A stretch of 64,000 nt of DNA, taken from the NCBI GenBank assembly GCA_034436555.1, contig DAOTUU010000054.1, positions 113,886 to 177,885 of the forward strand, given 5' to 3'. Both the position numbers and the translations under genes were made by a program. The notes beneath the pieces are model-generated. The model was not told where the DNA came from and searched no databases. It saw only the letters and a list, made by a program, of their open reading frames with translations. Below, piece by piece: positions 43,056 through 52,462 of the stretch (positions are counted from its first letter, which is position 1; every line of letters begins with the position of its first letter). This DNA is from JAFMJV01 sp034436555 (GTDB lineage Bacteria; Chloroflexota; Limnocylindria; Limnocylindrales; CSP1-4).

Positions 43056-43481
43056 ATGGAGGGACCGCGCCGCCCGGTGGGCATCTGGATGATCGTGGGC
43101 CTCGCGATGTTCAACGCGATCATCGTGCTGGGAGACATGGTGATCGGCACCACCATCGCCGATGCGCGCCTGCGGCAGCTGCTGGGGGATGGCCAGCCGG
43201 TGCGGGTGCTCATCGTGTGCTGGGCCCTGCTGGTGATCGCGGCGTCGCTCCTGCTGTGGCGCATGGAGCGCCGCGGGTGGGCGCTCATGATGGTCCTCGC
43301 GGGCGTCGGCCTCGCCAGCAACCTCGCGGTCTGGTGGCTGATGCCGGACCGCACCGACTGGCTGTCGATGGCCGTGTCGGTCGCGACGGCCTTCTACCTC
43401 AACTCCTCGGCGGTGCGGACCCGGTTCCAGGAGCGCCACGAGGTCTCCCGCATCACGCTCAGCGATCGGAGCGGAGGGTGA
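43056..43481 (+). CDS. Small four-helix membrane protein
   Basis: A 141-residue protein with four hydrophobic helices (about 9-32, 48-66, 74-93, 103-117) and a short charged C-terminus (RTRFQERHEVSRITLSDRSGG). I recognise no family. The ATG at 43056 was chosen over a GTG 9 bp upstream because of the -10 box position. Its stop overlaps the GTG start of the next gene (GTGA), so the two proteins are made together and may act together in the membrane. Confidence 0.75.
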   Translation: MEGPRRPVGIWMIVGLAMFNAIIVLGDMVIGTTIADARLRQLLGDGQPVRVLIVCWALLVIAASLLLWRMERRGWALMMVLAGVGLASNLAVWWLMPDRTDWLSMAVSVATAFYLNSSAVRTRFQERHEVSRITLSDRSGG

Positions 43482-45331
43482 CGGGGCTCGATCAGGGAGC
43501 CGCCGCGCCGGCGCCGCTGCACGAGGACGACCCGGACCTGGAGCTGCTGCGCGCGTTCGAGCCGGTCATCCGGTACAACGAGGGGGAGCTGTTCTTCCCG
43601 GCGTCGGTGGAGGGCTACCTCGCCGCGTGCGACCTGCTCCAGGGCACGTCCGAGCGCGATCGCCGGGTCGTGGTGCCGCGCGGTGCCGTGACCAAGGACG
43701 TGATCGCGACGTGGGTCGCGCCGCCGGGCGAATCGCTCTATCTCCGGTATGTCCAGGCGCCGCTGTCCGGCGTCGCGCTCGCGCGCTGGCAGACGCGGCC
43801 CGATCGACCCCACTTCCGGGCCCCCGGCCGGCTGGCGCGCGTGGGGCTGTTCGGTCGGCTGGTGGACGCCGGGTTCAACCTGTCGCTGCTGGCGCGGGGC
43901 ACCGTGCCCGGCGGCACCACCGCGGCCGCCCAGATCGCCTATGCGGCGCATCGGGCGTCCGATCCGCGGTACGTGTACCACGGTCGCGTGGTGCGTCGGA
44001 ACGGCTGGATCGTGCTCCAGTACCTGTTCTTCCACTACATGAACGACTACCGCTCCACGTTCAACGGTGCCAACGACCACGAGGCGGACTGGGAGCAGGT
44101 GTTCGTCTACCTGGAGGATCGGCCCGAGGGCGTGCGCCCGGTCTGGATCGCGGCGGCCGCGCATGACTACATCGGCGACCAGCTGCGCCGGCGCTGGGAC
44201 GACCCGACCCTGGTCAAGGACGGCGATCATCCGGTCATCTTCGCGGGCGCCGGGTCCCACGCCAGCTACTTCGAGCAGGGCGAGTACCTCACGAGCGTGC
44301 CGCTCGCGGCGTTCCGCGGCCTGGCCGACCTGCTGGATGTGGCCCGCTCGTTCTGGGCGAACACGCTCCGACAGCCCGACCCGGGGGACCTGGGCGCGCG
44401 CCTGGAGACCGCCCTCTCCGCCTCGTTCGTGGACTACGCCCGCGGTGACGGCGTGGCCGTGGGGCCCGGCCAGGGCGCCACCTGGAGCCCCGTGCTCATC
44501 TCCGATGCGGATGGGTGGGTGGACGGCTATCGCGGCCTGTTCGGCCTGGACACCCACGACCGGTTCGGTGGCGAGCGGTCGCCCGCGGGGCCCAAGTACA
44601 ACCGCAACGGCACGCAGCGCCTCTCCTGGCACGACCCGCTGGGGTTCGCGGGACTGGACAAGGCGGCGCCACCGGCGCGCTGGCCGGAGGTGCTGGGCGA
44701 GCAGGAGGCGTCGCTCGCGGCGCAGCGCGCGGACGTCGACGGGCGGATCGCCGAGCAGGTCTCCCGGCTGCCCGGCCTGGCGCTGGAGGTCCAGGCCCTC
44801 TCGGCCGACGGTGGCATGGAACGACTGAGGACGCCGCGGGCGCAGGACCTGGGCACGGGCGAGCTGGAGCTGCGCGGCCTGCGGGCGGAGGCGGCCGCGC
44901 TCGACGACCGGCTGTCGGCGGTCCGGCGCGAGGCGGCCCGCGTGGCTTCGGGCGACCTGGGCGACCCGCGGGCGCATCTGCGCCACCCGCACCGGCCGGT
45001 GCCGCCCGAGGACACCCAGTACGGCTTCATCGTGGAGCTGTGGGCGGCGGTCAGCGTGAGCCTGCTGCTGGTGCTGACCGCGGGCCTCATCTGGTTCCGG
45101 ATCGTGCCCTGGTGGTGGGCGCTCGTGTTCGGCCTGGCGGGCTACATCGTCGTGGAGTCGGCATTCCGACGCCGCCTCACCCAGCTCACGCTCACCATCA
45201 CGCTCATCCTCGCGGCCGTGAGCGCGGCCCTCGTGGCCTGGCAGTTCCGGATGCAGCTGGTGCTCGCGGGGTTCGTGGCGTTCGCGATCGTCATCCTCTC
45301 GGACAACGTGCGGGAGCTGCGGCGCCGCTGA
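43478..45331 (+). CDS. Membrane protein with VPS62-like domain
   Basis: A 617-residue protein without a signal peptide. Residues ~20-410 form a soluble domain with YNEGELFFPASVEGYL, YLFFHYMNDYRSTFNGANDHEADWEQVFVY (cited as about 175-205), and HPVIFAGAGSHASYF. The DHEADWE and GSHASYF pair resembles VPS62/DUF946 and necrosis-inducing-like proteins. A helical, partly coiled segment (about 405-495) leads to four C-terminal membrane helices. Function unknown; the hydrolase- or binding-like domain appears membrane-tethered. The GTG start at 43478 is coupled to the small membrane protein. Confidence 0.7.
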   Translation: MTGLDQGAAAPAPLHEDDPDLELLRAFEPVIRYNEGELFFPASVEGYLAACDLLQGTSERDRRVVVPRGAVTKDVIATWVAPPGESLYLRYVQAPLSGVALARWQTRPDRPHFRAPGRLARVGLFGRLVDAGFNLSLLARGTVPGGTTAAAQIAYAAHRASDPRYVYHGRVVRRNGWIVLQYLFFHYMNDYRSTFNGANDHEADWEQVFVYLEDRPEGVRPVWIAAAAHDYIGDQLRRRWDDPTLVKDGDHPVIFAGAGSHASYFEQGEYLTSVPLAAFRGLADLLDVARSFWANTLRQPDPGDLGARLETALSASFVDYARGDGVAVGPGQGATWSPVLISDADGWVDGYRGLFGLDTHDRFGGERSPAGPKYNRNGTQRLSWHDPLGFAGLDKAAPPARWPEVLGEQEASLAAQRADVDGRIAEQVSRLPGLALEVQALSADGGMERLRTPRAQDLGTGELELRGLRAEAAALDDRLSAVRREAARVASGDLGDPRAHLRHPHRPVPPEDTQYGFIVELWAAVSVSLLLVLTAGLIWFRIVPWWWALVFGLAGYIVVESAFRRRLTQLTLTITLILAAVSAALVAWQFRMQLVLAGFVAFAIVILSDNVRELRRR

Positions 45332-45407
45332 CGAGGGACACGCTCAGGCGCCCGTGGCCCGCCCCTGCGCGGGACGTCCGGGCAGCGCCAGAGCGTACGG
45401 CCGGCGC

Positions 45408-46202
45408 TCAGGCGGCCCGCCAGCGCCGGCCCAGGGCGACGAGCGCCAGATGGAGCACCAGCACCCACGCGAGGAACAGCGCCACCGCGATGGCGCCGTA
45501 GGTCACCCACGTCTCCGCGCGATGCGTCACGTCCTGGACGCTGTCCCGCATGTCCGCAAGGTCCGTGCGGATCTCCGTCGCCAGGGTGGTCGCGCTCGCG
45601 AGGCTCGTCTCCAGCCGCCCGGCCGCCCCGGCGATGGCGTTGGCGACCTCGGTGGCGCCCGACCGATCGGCCGCCTTCGCAGACAGGTCGGTGATCGTCT
45701 CATCCAGCGCGGTGAGGCCCTGGTCGATCTGGCTCACGAGGTCGACCGGTCCGTCCGGCAGGTCAAGTCCCGGGACGATCCGCTCCAGGCGGCCGAGGGT
45801 GTCCAGGAACACCCCGGCCTTCTCGCGGAGCGCGGCGTATCGCTGACGGGCGTCGCCGTACCGCTCCGCGAGCGGGGCGAGGCGCTGCTGGAGGGCGGTG
45901 ATGGCGACCTCGTCCAGTGCGGGGTTCGCCGCGAGCCCCTCCGCGGCGGTTCGGATCTGGGAGACCTCCTGGGCGCCCGAGGCCAGCCCCTCGAGCGCCT
46001 GGTCGCCCACCGCGAGCGCCTGCTCCAGCGTCTGGGCCGCCCCGGCCTGGAGCACGTCGACGCGTTCCTGGACCCAGGTGCGCCCGGTGATGACGATCAC
46101 GATGGCGAGGACGCACAGGATGGCCCCGACGACGCCGGCGATCTGGGCCACGAGCCCGAGCGTGGGACGCCTCGGCGGCGCGTCGGACATGGACTGGTTC
46201 AT
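45408..46202 (-). CDS. Two-helix membrane protein with coiled-coil middle
   Basis: A 264-residue protein. A hydrophobic helix at about 18-40 and another at 235-258 flank a ~190-residue Ala/Leu/Glu/Gln-rich helical region with coiled-coil character and no cysteines. This resembles the architecture of sensor or scaffold proteins, but no signalling domain is present. The ATG at 46202 has GGGAGGG upstream. It lies 27 bp after the GAP-family gene in the same direction, so is probably co-transcribed. No family recognised. Confidence 0.75.
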   Translation of the reverse strand: MNQSMSDAPPRRPTLGLVAQIAGVVGAILCVLAIVIVITGRTWVQERVDVLQAGAAQTLEQALAVGDQALEGLASGAQEVSQIRTAAEGLAANPALDEVAITALQQRLAPLAERYGDARQRYAALREKAGVFLDTLGRLERIVPGLDLPDGPVDLVSQIDQGLTALDETITDLSAKAADRSGATEVANAIAGAAGRLETSLASATTLATEIRTDLADMRDSVQDVTHRAETWVTYGAIAVALFLAWVLVLHLALVALGRRWRAA

Positions 46203-46229
46203 CTTCCCTCCCTTGGTGTGGCGCGCAGG

Positions 46230-46904
46230 CTACAGGATGCCGAGGCCATCGAGCGCCTTGAGCAGGAACCAGGTCCCGAAGACGAGGCCGAGCGTGATGA
46301 CGATGGCGCGGTTGAAGCGGGTCAATGCGTCCGACACGCGGACGAGCAGGCGGGCGGCCCGCTCGGGACGGAGCCACGCGAAGGCGAGCAGGACCAGCGA
46401 TGGAGCGAGCGCCGCCGTCACGAACGCGAGATACCAGGCGGCCATCGCCGGGACACCCGATGCGGATGCCTCGATGACCCCGATCGCGCCCAGCGTGAAC
46501 ACCCACAGCTTGACGCTGGCCAGCTGGATGCCGCAGCCCAGGAGGTAGGCGCGCGCGGGCGCCACGCCCTCGAACGCGGCCATCCAGCGGGGCGGTGGTG
46601 CGTCGTCGTCCGGCCCGCCCATCAGCTGCTTCAGCGCGCCGGCGTAGAGCAGCACCGCCACGACGAGCAGCAGAACCGAGGCCACGACGCCCGGTCCGGT
46701 GCCGTCCTCGGGCACGGCCTCGCCGCTTCCCAGCAGCCACCCCACGACGATCCCCTGGATGATCCGGACCGTGGCCATGCCCGCCACCCACGCCGTGGCC
46801 GGCAGCGGTCCGCGGGGCGATCGCAGCAGCAGCACCGTGATGACGACCTGGACCGGGACGAGGGCGCTGGCGACCGCCAGCGGGATCAGCGCGGCGAGGT
46901 CCAT
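46230..46904 (-). CDS. GAP-family (LysE-like) membrane protein
   Basis: A 224-residue protein with six predicted helices. The N-terminus LIPLAVASALVPVQVVITVLLL and LLGCGIQLASVKLWVFTLGAI fit the GAP family, related to LysE/CadD exporters and to the mycobacterial glycopeptidolipid addressing protein. It may export a small polar or lipid substrate. The ATG at 46904 has GGAG 8 nt upstream. It is 75 bp downstream of the F420-type oxidoreductase gene. Confidence 0.78.
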   Translation of the reverse strand: MDLAALIPLAVASALVPVQVVITVLLLRSPRGPLPATAWVAGMATVRIIQGIVVGWLLGSGEAVPEDGTGPGVVASVLLLVVAVLLYAGALKQLMGGPDDDAPPPRWMAAFEGVAPARAYLLGCGIQLASVKLWVFTLGAIGVIEASASGVPAMAAWYLAFVTAALAPSLVLLAFAWLRPERAARLLVRVSDALTRFNRAIVITLGLVFGTWFLLKALDGLGIL

Positions 46905-46979
46905 GTCAGGGTCTCCAGCGGGTCAGTCGGCGCTTCATGGGTCCAGGGTCGGCGGGTTCGGCGCGGGGCGGGCGGGGGC

Positions 46980-47885
46980 TCAGGCGCTGGCAGGGCGATC
47001 GAGCAGTCGGACCGCCTCGCCGATGCGCTCCACCGACGCGATGGTCATCGGCTCCGGCCAGATCATCAGGTGTCGATAGCCCGCCTCCCCGAACGCGGCC
47101 ATTCCCGCCGCGAGGGCCGGCGCATCGCCCATGAGGTCCTTGTCGCGGTTCCCGGTGGGGCCCGGCAGGTCCGCCTCCGCGAACCGCACCGACACGCCCG
47201 CGGTCCGCTCCAGGCTGCCCGGGTCGCGGCCCACGGTCTCGCAGGCGCGCGTGAGCTCCGCGTTCCGGCCGGCCAGGACCGGATCGTCCGGCCGGGCCAC
47301 CCAGGCTCCGTTCCAGGCATCCGCGTGGCGCGCCACGATGGTCATCATCCGGCCGCCCCGCGCCGACGAGAGGAGGGGGATGCGGCGCGCGGGCGGCGGC
47401 AGGAGCACGGCGTCGTCCGTCTGCCAGAAGCGGCCCGGGAACGTGACCCGCTCCCCGTCCAGGAGGCCGCGCAGGATCTGGAAGCCCTCCTCGGTCCGGT
47501 TCAGCCGATTGTCCAGGGGAAAGCCGAACGCCTGGTACTCCGGGTCGTGCCAGCCCGCTCCCACGCCCAGGGTGAGACGTCCGCCGACCGCCTCATCGAG
47601 GGTCACGGCCGCCTTCGCCAGGATCGCGGGGTGGCGGAAGCGCATGCCCAGCACCAGCGACCCGAGTCCGATGCGGGTCGTCACGCCGCCCAGCAGGGAC
47701 AGCACCGTCCACGGCTCCAGGGCCCCGCGCTCGTCCTGGTCGGGGAACCGGAAGATGGCGTGGTCGAACGCCCACAGCGAGTCGAGCCCGGCCGATTCGG
47801 CCGCCAGCGCGTATGCCCGCACCTCAGCCCAGGAGCTGGGCTGGTTCGCGTGGCTGCCCATCGGCAGGATGACCCCGACCTTCAT
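46980..47885 (-). CDS. LLM-class F420-dependent oxidoreductase
   Basis: A 301-residue luciferase-like enzyme, the second in the window. Typical segments are KVGVILPMGSHANQPSSW, LDSLWAFDHAIFRFPD, LGSLVLGMRFRHPAILAKAAVTLDEAVGGRLTLGVGAGWHDPEY (about 75-120) and PLLSSARGGRMMTIVARHADAWN. The ATG at 47885 has AAGGGG 8 nt upstream. It starts 14 bp after the nucleoside hydrolase stop, so these and the next two genes may form one operon. Confidence 0.87.
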   Translation of the reverse strand: MKVGVILPMGSHANQPSSWAEVRAYALAAESAGLDSLWAFDHAIFRFPDQDERGALEPWTVLSLLGGVTTRIGLGSLVLGMRFRHPAILAKAAVTLDEAVGGRLTLGVGAGWHDPEYQAFGFPLDNRLNRTEEGFQILRGLLDGERVTFPGRFWQTDDAVLLPPPARRIPLLSSARGGRMMTIVARHADAWNGAWVARPDDPVLAGRNAELTRACETVGRDPGSLERTAGVSVRFAEADLPGPTGNRDKDLMGDAPALAAGMAAFGEAGYRHLMIWPEPMTIASVERIGEAVRLLDRPASA

Positions 47886-47899
47886 GTCGTCGCCCCTTC

Positions 47900-49423
47900 T
47901 CACTCGGTCACCGTGAGCACCTGCGGTGCCACCAGGTAGCGGGGCGTCGCCTCGTCGCCCGTGATGCAGATCGCCGCGTAGTCGCCGGGCGTCAGCTCGG
48001 CCACGTCCTCGGCGCTGCCGCCCGCCTCAACCTCGAGGTAGGACGCCAGCAGCAGCCAGTCGGGAGGGTCGTCGGTCGGGGACGTGGTCGCCAGGAGCGA
48101 CTCCAGGTCCGCGACGCCCCAGCCCTCCGCGAGGCCCGCGAGGATGGCCACCATGGCCTCGTCGGTGGACTTCGCGTCCACGATGGCCAGGCCCGGGTCC
48201 GCGATGCCGCCGGCGTCCAGGTCGCACGTGGTCGCGCCGCCGGAGATCGTCACGACGCCGGTCGGGGTCTGGCGGGCGCCGCCGTCCTCGGCGCGGATGC
48301 CCGCCAGCAGCGCGGCCTCGAAGCCGGCGCGGTCGGCACTCGCCGCGACCTGGGCCGGGAAGCCCGCCTCGGTCTCCGTCAGCGCGCCGGCGTCCGGTGG
48401 CTGGCGCGTCACCTCCAGGAACCGCTCGCGGGTCTGGAGCAGCGCCGGGTGTGTGAGCGACACGGCGGCCAGCGCGTCGGGCAGCGTCGCGCCGGCGCTC
48501 AGGAGGTCCGGACGCGCCGCGGCCAGGGCGGCCACGAACGACGCGGACGGGGTGTCGCCGCCCGATCGCAGCGCATCCGCGAGCGTCTCCGACAGGCGGA
48601 CGCCGCCGGAGGCCTCGAGGGGCACGATGGTCAGGGGCACGCCGCTCTCCAGGACCGCCTCCGCGGCGCGCGGGTCCGCGTGGGCGTTCCATTCGGCACG
48701 CCCTGGCGATGCGGCGCCCTCCGGGGTCACGTCGCCGGGCCCGTCGAGGGCGCCCAGCGCCGCGGTCACCGAGGCGACCTTGACCGCTCGGTCGGGGGAC
48801 GCGAGGACCGCGCCGAGGGTGGTCATGGGGCCCATCGACAGGATCGAGACCGGATCGAACGCCTGGTCCAGGATCTCGCCCAGGATGAGCTCCGCGGGGC
48901 GCGAGGCCGTGCCGGCCCCATCCGACGGGGGCAGTGCCACGCCGTACAGCCGGGCGGCATCGACGCGGCGGTCGGCGGGGAACGGCGTGCCGTCACCCAG
49001 CGGCACGGTCGCGCCGCAGCCCACCTCGGGACCCTCGACCTCGAGCGCCGCGAGCAGCGCCCGCGCGTCGTCCACGGCGCTCGCGCAGTCCGCGAGGCCC
49101 GTGCCGCTCACGAGGATCGCGGGCACCTCGAGCGCCGGGTCATTCACCAGCCATGCGAGCGTGACCAGGTCATCGATGCCCAGGTCCGTGCTGACGACGA
49201 GGGTGCGGGCGTCCTGGGCTCGGGTCGGGGAGGACGGCAGGGCGCCATGGAGGCCGATGACGAGGCCGACGATGAGCAGGACGCCGGGCAGGATGCTCGG
49301 CAGGCGCCGGGCGCGGGCCGGCCGGTGGGGCGCGACGGACGACAGGGAGCGGCCCGGCCGGTGGGGCGCGGCGGGCGCCGAGAGGGCGTGCCGGCGGCGC
49401 GGGGCGGTGGATGGGACGGTCAC
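47900..49423 (-). CDS. Secreted or membrane-anchored nucleoside hydrolase-like protein
   Basis: A 507-residue protein. A basic, Pro-rich N-terminus is followed by a hydrophobic segment (about 45-60) that acts as signal or anchor. The nucleoside hydrolase calcium motif appears as STDLGIDDL (D80, D84, D85), with Leu in place of the usual Pro. Later motifs are VSILSMGPMTTL and RAEWNAHADPRAA. The family splits N-ribosidic bonds, usually in the cytosol; an exported member could scavenge nucleosides outside the cell. The GTG at 49423 was chosen because GAGG lies 5 nt upstream; starts at 49429 and 49513 are possible. Confidence 0.78.
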   Translation of the reverse strand: MTVPSTAPRRRHALSAPAAPHRPGRSLSSVAPHRPARARRLPSILPGVLLIVGLVIGLHGALPSSPTRAQDARTLVVSTDLGIDDLVTLAWLVNDPALEVPAILVSGTGLADCASAVDDARALLAALEVEGPEVGCGATVPLGDGTPFPADRRVDAARLYGVALPPSDGAGTASRPAELILGEILDQAFDPVSILSMGPMTTLGAVLASPDRAVKVASVTAALGALDGPGDVTPEGAASPGRAEWNAHADPRAAEAVLESGVPLTIVPLEASGGVRLSETLADALRSGGDTPSASFVAALAAARPDLLSAGATLPDALAAVSLTHPALLQTRERFLEVTRQPPDAGALTETEAGFPAQVAASADRAGFEAALLAGIRAEDGGARQTPTGVVTISGGATTCDLDAGGIADPGLAIVDAKSTDEAMVAILAGLAEGWGVADLESLLATTSPTDDPPDWLLLASYLEVEAGGSAEDVAELTPGDYAAICITGDEATPRYLVAPQVLTVTE

Positions 49424-49429
49424 GAGCAC

Positions 49430-49777
49430 CTCGAACGCAGTGGCGCCGATGGGCAGGACCGACGCCCGCTGATGGTGGCACCACTCCGTGCGATGCGCGC
49501 GGCGGAGGGGCATACGCAGGACGCCAGGGCCCGATCGCGGGTCGCCGGGCGTCCCACACCATGACGCCGACCGGGGCTCGCCCCGCGCCTCCCGCCATCC
49601 GCCCCGCGCCGCGCCGCGCCCGGCTGCGTCCGGGCACAGTCCGCGCCGCGGCCGCGCCCGGCCCCCCGGCCGAGCCCCGCGCCCCCGGCGATGGACTTCC
49701 CTCGGATGCGCCACGATGGACACCTGCGGGCGACCCGCCAGGCACCTCTGGCGTGGCGTCCGACGAGGGAGCGACCC
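49430..49777. other. Divergent intergenic region, no gene seen
   Basis: This stretch separates the nucleoside hydrolase from the Gfo/Idh/MocA gene and must hold both promoters. I see GTGG...CCAC dyads near 49472 and CCGCGCC-rich low complexity at 49590-49680, but no convincing promoter hexamers, RNA motif or gene. Confidence 0.5.
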
Positions 49778-50758
49778 GTGAGCACCACCGACATGCCCAT
49801 CCGCTGGGGGATCATCAGCACCGCGAAGATCAACGCCAAGCTGCTCGCGGGTGCGCGAGCCTCCGACATCACCGTGGCGGCGGTGGCCAGTCGGGACGCC
49901 GCCAAGGCGCAGGCGTACGCCGCGCAGGCCGGGATCCCCACGGCGCACGGCTCCTATGAGGCGCTCCTGGACGACCCCGGCGTGGACGCGGTGTACATCT
50001 CGCTGCCCAACCCGCATCACCACCCCTGGACGATGCGCGCGATCGCGGCCGGCAAGCACGTCCTGTGCGAGAAGCCCTGCACCCGCCGACCGGCCGAGGT
50101 GGATGAGGCGTACGACGCCGCGGCGCAGGCGGGCGTGGTGCTCCAGGAGGCGTTCATGTGGCGCCACTCGCCGCAGACCGCGCGGCTGCTGGAGCTGCTG
50201 CCGCGCATCGGTCCGCTCACCGCCATCCGCGCCACGTTCGCGTTCGTTCTGGAGGACCCGCTGAACGTGCGCATGGGCGTCGATCTCGACGGCGGCTGCC
50301 TCATGGACGTGGGCTGCTACACGGTGTCCGCGTCGCGGCTGATCGCGGGCGAGGAGCCGGACCGGGTCCATGGCGAGCAGCTCATCGGGCCGACCGGGGT
50401 GGATGTCCGGTTCAGCGGCCTGCTGCACTTCCCGCGCGACATCAGCGCCCTCATCCTGTCCGCGTTCACGGCCGACCACGAGTCGCTCGAGGTCATCGGC
50501 GCGGACGGCTCGATCCTGGTGCCCGACCCGTGGCATTGCCGCGCCGGGATCATCCGGCTGCGCCTGACCGAGCGGGACGAGGAGACGATCACGGTCCCCT
50601 TCAAGAACCCCTACGGCTGCGAGCTGGAGGACATGGAGCGCGCCATCCGGGGGCTCGACCGTCCCCTCCTGGGCCGGGAGGACGCCCTGGGACAGGCGCG
50701 CACCATCGAGGCCCTGTATCGCTCCGCCGCCACCGGCCAGTCCGTCGCCCTGGACTGA
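49778..50758 (+). CDS. Gfo/Idh/MocA family oxidoreductase
   Basis: A 326-residue NAD(P)-dependent dehydrogenase. The Rossmann start RWGIISTAKINAKLL, the YISLPNPHH loop and HVLCEKPCTRRPAEV (the EKP motif supplies the catalytic Lys) define the family; DLDGGCLMDVGCYTV follows. Members oxidise sugars or inositols (IolG) or reduce keto groups, but length and the GIISTAK start are closer to dihydrodiol/xylose dehydrogenase-like members. The GTG at 49778 has GAGGGAG upstream; ATG 49793 is an alternative. Confidence 0.9.
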   Translation: MSTTDMPIRWGIISTAKINAKLLAGARASDITVAAVASRDAAKAQAYAAQAGIPTAHGSYEALLDDPGVDAVYISLPNPHHHPWTMRAIAAGKHVLCEKPCTRRPAEVDEAYDAAAQAGVVLQEAFMWRHSPQTARLLELLPRIGPLTAIRATFAFVLEDPLNVRMGVDLDGGCLMDVGCYTVSASRLIAGEEPDRVHGEQLIGPTGVDVRFSGLLHFPRDISALILSAFTADHESLEVIGADGSILVPDPWHCRAGIIRLRLTERDEETITVPFKNPYGCELEDMERAIRGLDRPLLGREDALGQARTIEALYRSAATGQSVALD

Positions 50759-50880
50759 CCACCCGCGACCCGCGCCCGCGACCCGCGCCCGCCGCCCGCG
50801 ACCCGCACCGGGGACCCGCGCCCGCCCGCGCCCGCCCCGGACGCCGGGTGACTGACCCGGGCGCGGCGCCGCAGCACCCC
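50759..50880 (+). repeat. CCCGCGACCCGCGCC low-complexity repeats
   Basis: Six or so overlapping copies of CCCGCGACCCGCGCC variants follow the oxidoreductase gene (50760-50835). Non-coding; nothing else is visible before the suf promoter. Confidence 0.6.
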
Positions 50881-50894
50881 GCGGAGGCATCCCA

Positions 50895-50923
50895 TTGACG
50901 GATCCGCTGGGAATTCCGATAAT
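50895..50923 (+). promoter_or_regulatory. Sigma70 promoter of sufBD
   Basis: TTGACG (50895-50900) and GATAAT (50918-50923) are spaced 17 bp apart, the best promoter in the window. The leader to the sufB ATG is about 130 nt. The palindrome CGGATCCG (50899-50906) overlaps the -35, and TCCGA (50915-50919) faces TCGGA (50929-50933) around the -10, a possible site for an iron-sulfur or redox regulator. Confidence 0.75.
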
Positions 50924-51058
50924 GGAGGTCGGATATGCGTCGGCCGGACCGGCCCTCGTCCGGTCAGCCCCCAGGCGCACATCCGGATTTCGACACCACG
51001 CACGTGCCGGTCATGCCGGCGCGCGTCCTGGCCCCTCCACTCCCGGGCAGGAGCACCT

Positions 51059-52462
51059 ATGACCGACACCCGCCAGCTCGTCCAGGATCGCCGCGACGAG
51101 TACGCGTTCCACGATGAGATCACCTACCTCCACGAATCCGGCCGCGGCCTCTCGCGCGGCGTCGTGGAGGAGATCAGCCGCATCAAGGACGAGCCGGAGT
51201 GGATGCTCCAGTACCGGCTGCGCGCCTACCAGCACTTCCTGAAGCGACCCATGCCCACCTGGACCGACGGGCTGGACCGCATCGACTTCGACCGCATCGT
51301 GTACTACCGCAAGCCGTCCGCGCGCGAGGAGAAGTCCTGGGACGACGTCCCCGAGCAGATCAAGCAGACGTTCGAGAAGCTGGGCATCCCGGAGGCGGAG
51401 CGCAAGTTCCTGGCCGGCGTGGGCGCCCAGTACGACTCGGAGGTCGTCTACCACTCCGTGCGCGAGGAGCTGTCCAAGCTGGGCGTCGTGTTCATGGGCA
51501 CCGACCAGGGCCTCAAGGAGCATCCGGAGATCTTCCGGAAGCACTTCGGCACGGTCGTGCCGCCGGAGGACAACAAGTTCTCGGCGCTCAACGCGGCTGT
51601 CTGGTCGGGCGGCTCGTTCGTGTACGTGCCCAAGGGCGTGGATGTGCCGCTGCCGCTCCAGGCGTACTTCCGCATCAACGGGGAGAACACCGGCCAGTTC
51701 GAGCGGACGCTCATCGTGGTCGACGAGGGTGCCAGCGTCCACTACATCGAGGGCTGCACGGCGCCCATCTTCGCGACGGACTCGCTCCACGCGGCCGTCG
51801 TGGAGGTCATCGCGCTGCCCGGGTCCAAGGTCCGCTACACGACCATCCAGAACTGGTCGAACGACGTCTACAACCTGGTGACCAAGCGCGCGCACGCGCA
51901 TGAGAACGCCACCGTGGAGTGGATCGACGCGAACACCGGCTCGCGCAAGACGGTCAAGTTCCCGAGCATCTACCTGCGCGGCCGCGGCGCCACCGCGGAC
52001 GTCATCTCGGTCGCGGTGGCCGGCTCGGGGCAGCATCAGGACACGGGTGCCAAGGCGATCCACCTCGCGCCGGACACCAAGTCGCGCATCGTCAGCAAGT
52101 CCGTGTCCAAGGACGGCGGTCGCGCCACCTATCGCGGCCAGATCAAGGTCGCGCCGGGCGCCACGAACGTGATGGCGAGCGTGCGCTGCGACGCGCTCAT
52201 GCTGGACGCGGAGTCGCGCAGCGACACGTATCCCTACATCGACATCCAGGAGGACGACACCACCCTGACCCATGAGGCCACGGTGGGCAAGATCTCCGCG
52301 GACCAGGTGTTCTACCTGATGAGCCGCGGCCTGACCGAGAACGAGGCGCAGAACCTCATCGTGCAGGGCTTCCTCGAGGTGTTCACCAAGGAGCTGCCGA
52401 TGGAGTACGCGATCGAGTTCAACCGGCTGGTCAAGCTGGAGATGGAAGGGTCTCTCGGGTGA
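51059..52462 (+). CDS. sufB: Fe-S cluster assembly scaffold SufB
   Basis: A 467-residue SufB. It covers the full family length: N-terminal YHDEITYLHESGRGLSRGVVEEIS region, PPEDNKFSALNAAVWSGGSFVYVPKGV (cited as about 162-190), GQFERTLIVVDEGASVHYIEGCTAP with the conserved Cys, and C-terminal ISADQVFYLMSRGLTENEAQNLIVQGF. SufB works with SufC and SufD to build clusters that are passed to apoproteins. The ATG at 51059 has AGGAG 6 nt upstream. Its end overlaps sufD (GTGA). No sufC, sufS or sufU is adjacent. Confidence 0.97.
   Translation: MTDTRQLVQDRRDEYAFHDEITYLHESGRGLSRGVVEEISRIKDEPEWMLQYRLRAYQHFLKRPMPTWTDGLDRIDFDRIVYYRKPSAREEKSWDDVPEQIKQTFEKLGIPEAERKFLAGVGAQYDSEVVYHSVREELSKLGVVFMGTDQGLKEHPEIFRKHFGTVVPPEDNKFSALNAAVWSGGSFVYVPKGVDVPLPLQAYFRINGENTGQFERTLIVVDEGASVHYIEGCTAPIFATDSLHAAVVEVIALPGSKVRYTTIQNWSNDVYNLVTKRAHAHENATVEWIDANTGSRKTVKFPSIYLRGRGATADVISVAVAGSGQHQDTGAKAIHLAPDTKSRIVSKSVSKDGGRATYRGQIKVAPGATNVMASVRCDALMLDAESRSDTYPYIDIQEDDTTLTHEATVGKISADQVFYLMSRGLTENEAQNLIVQGFLEVFTKELPMEYAIEFNRLVKLEMEGSLG

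Noticed and set aside
50922..51062. A 46-codon frame ending as ATGA on the sufB start
   Set aside because: Its ATG lies inside the -10 hexamer of the sufB promoter, so it would not be on the transcript.
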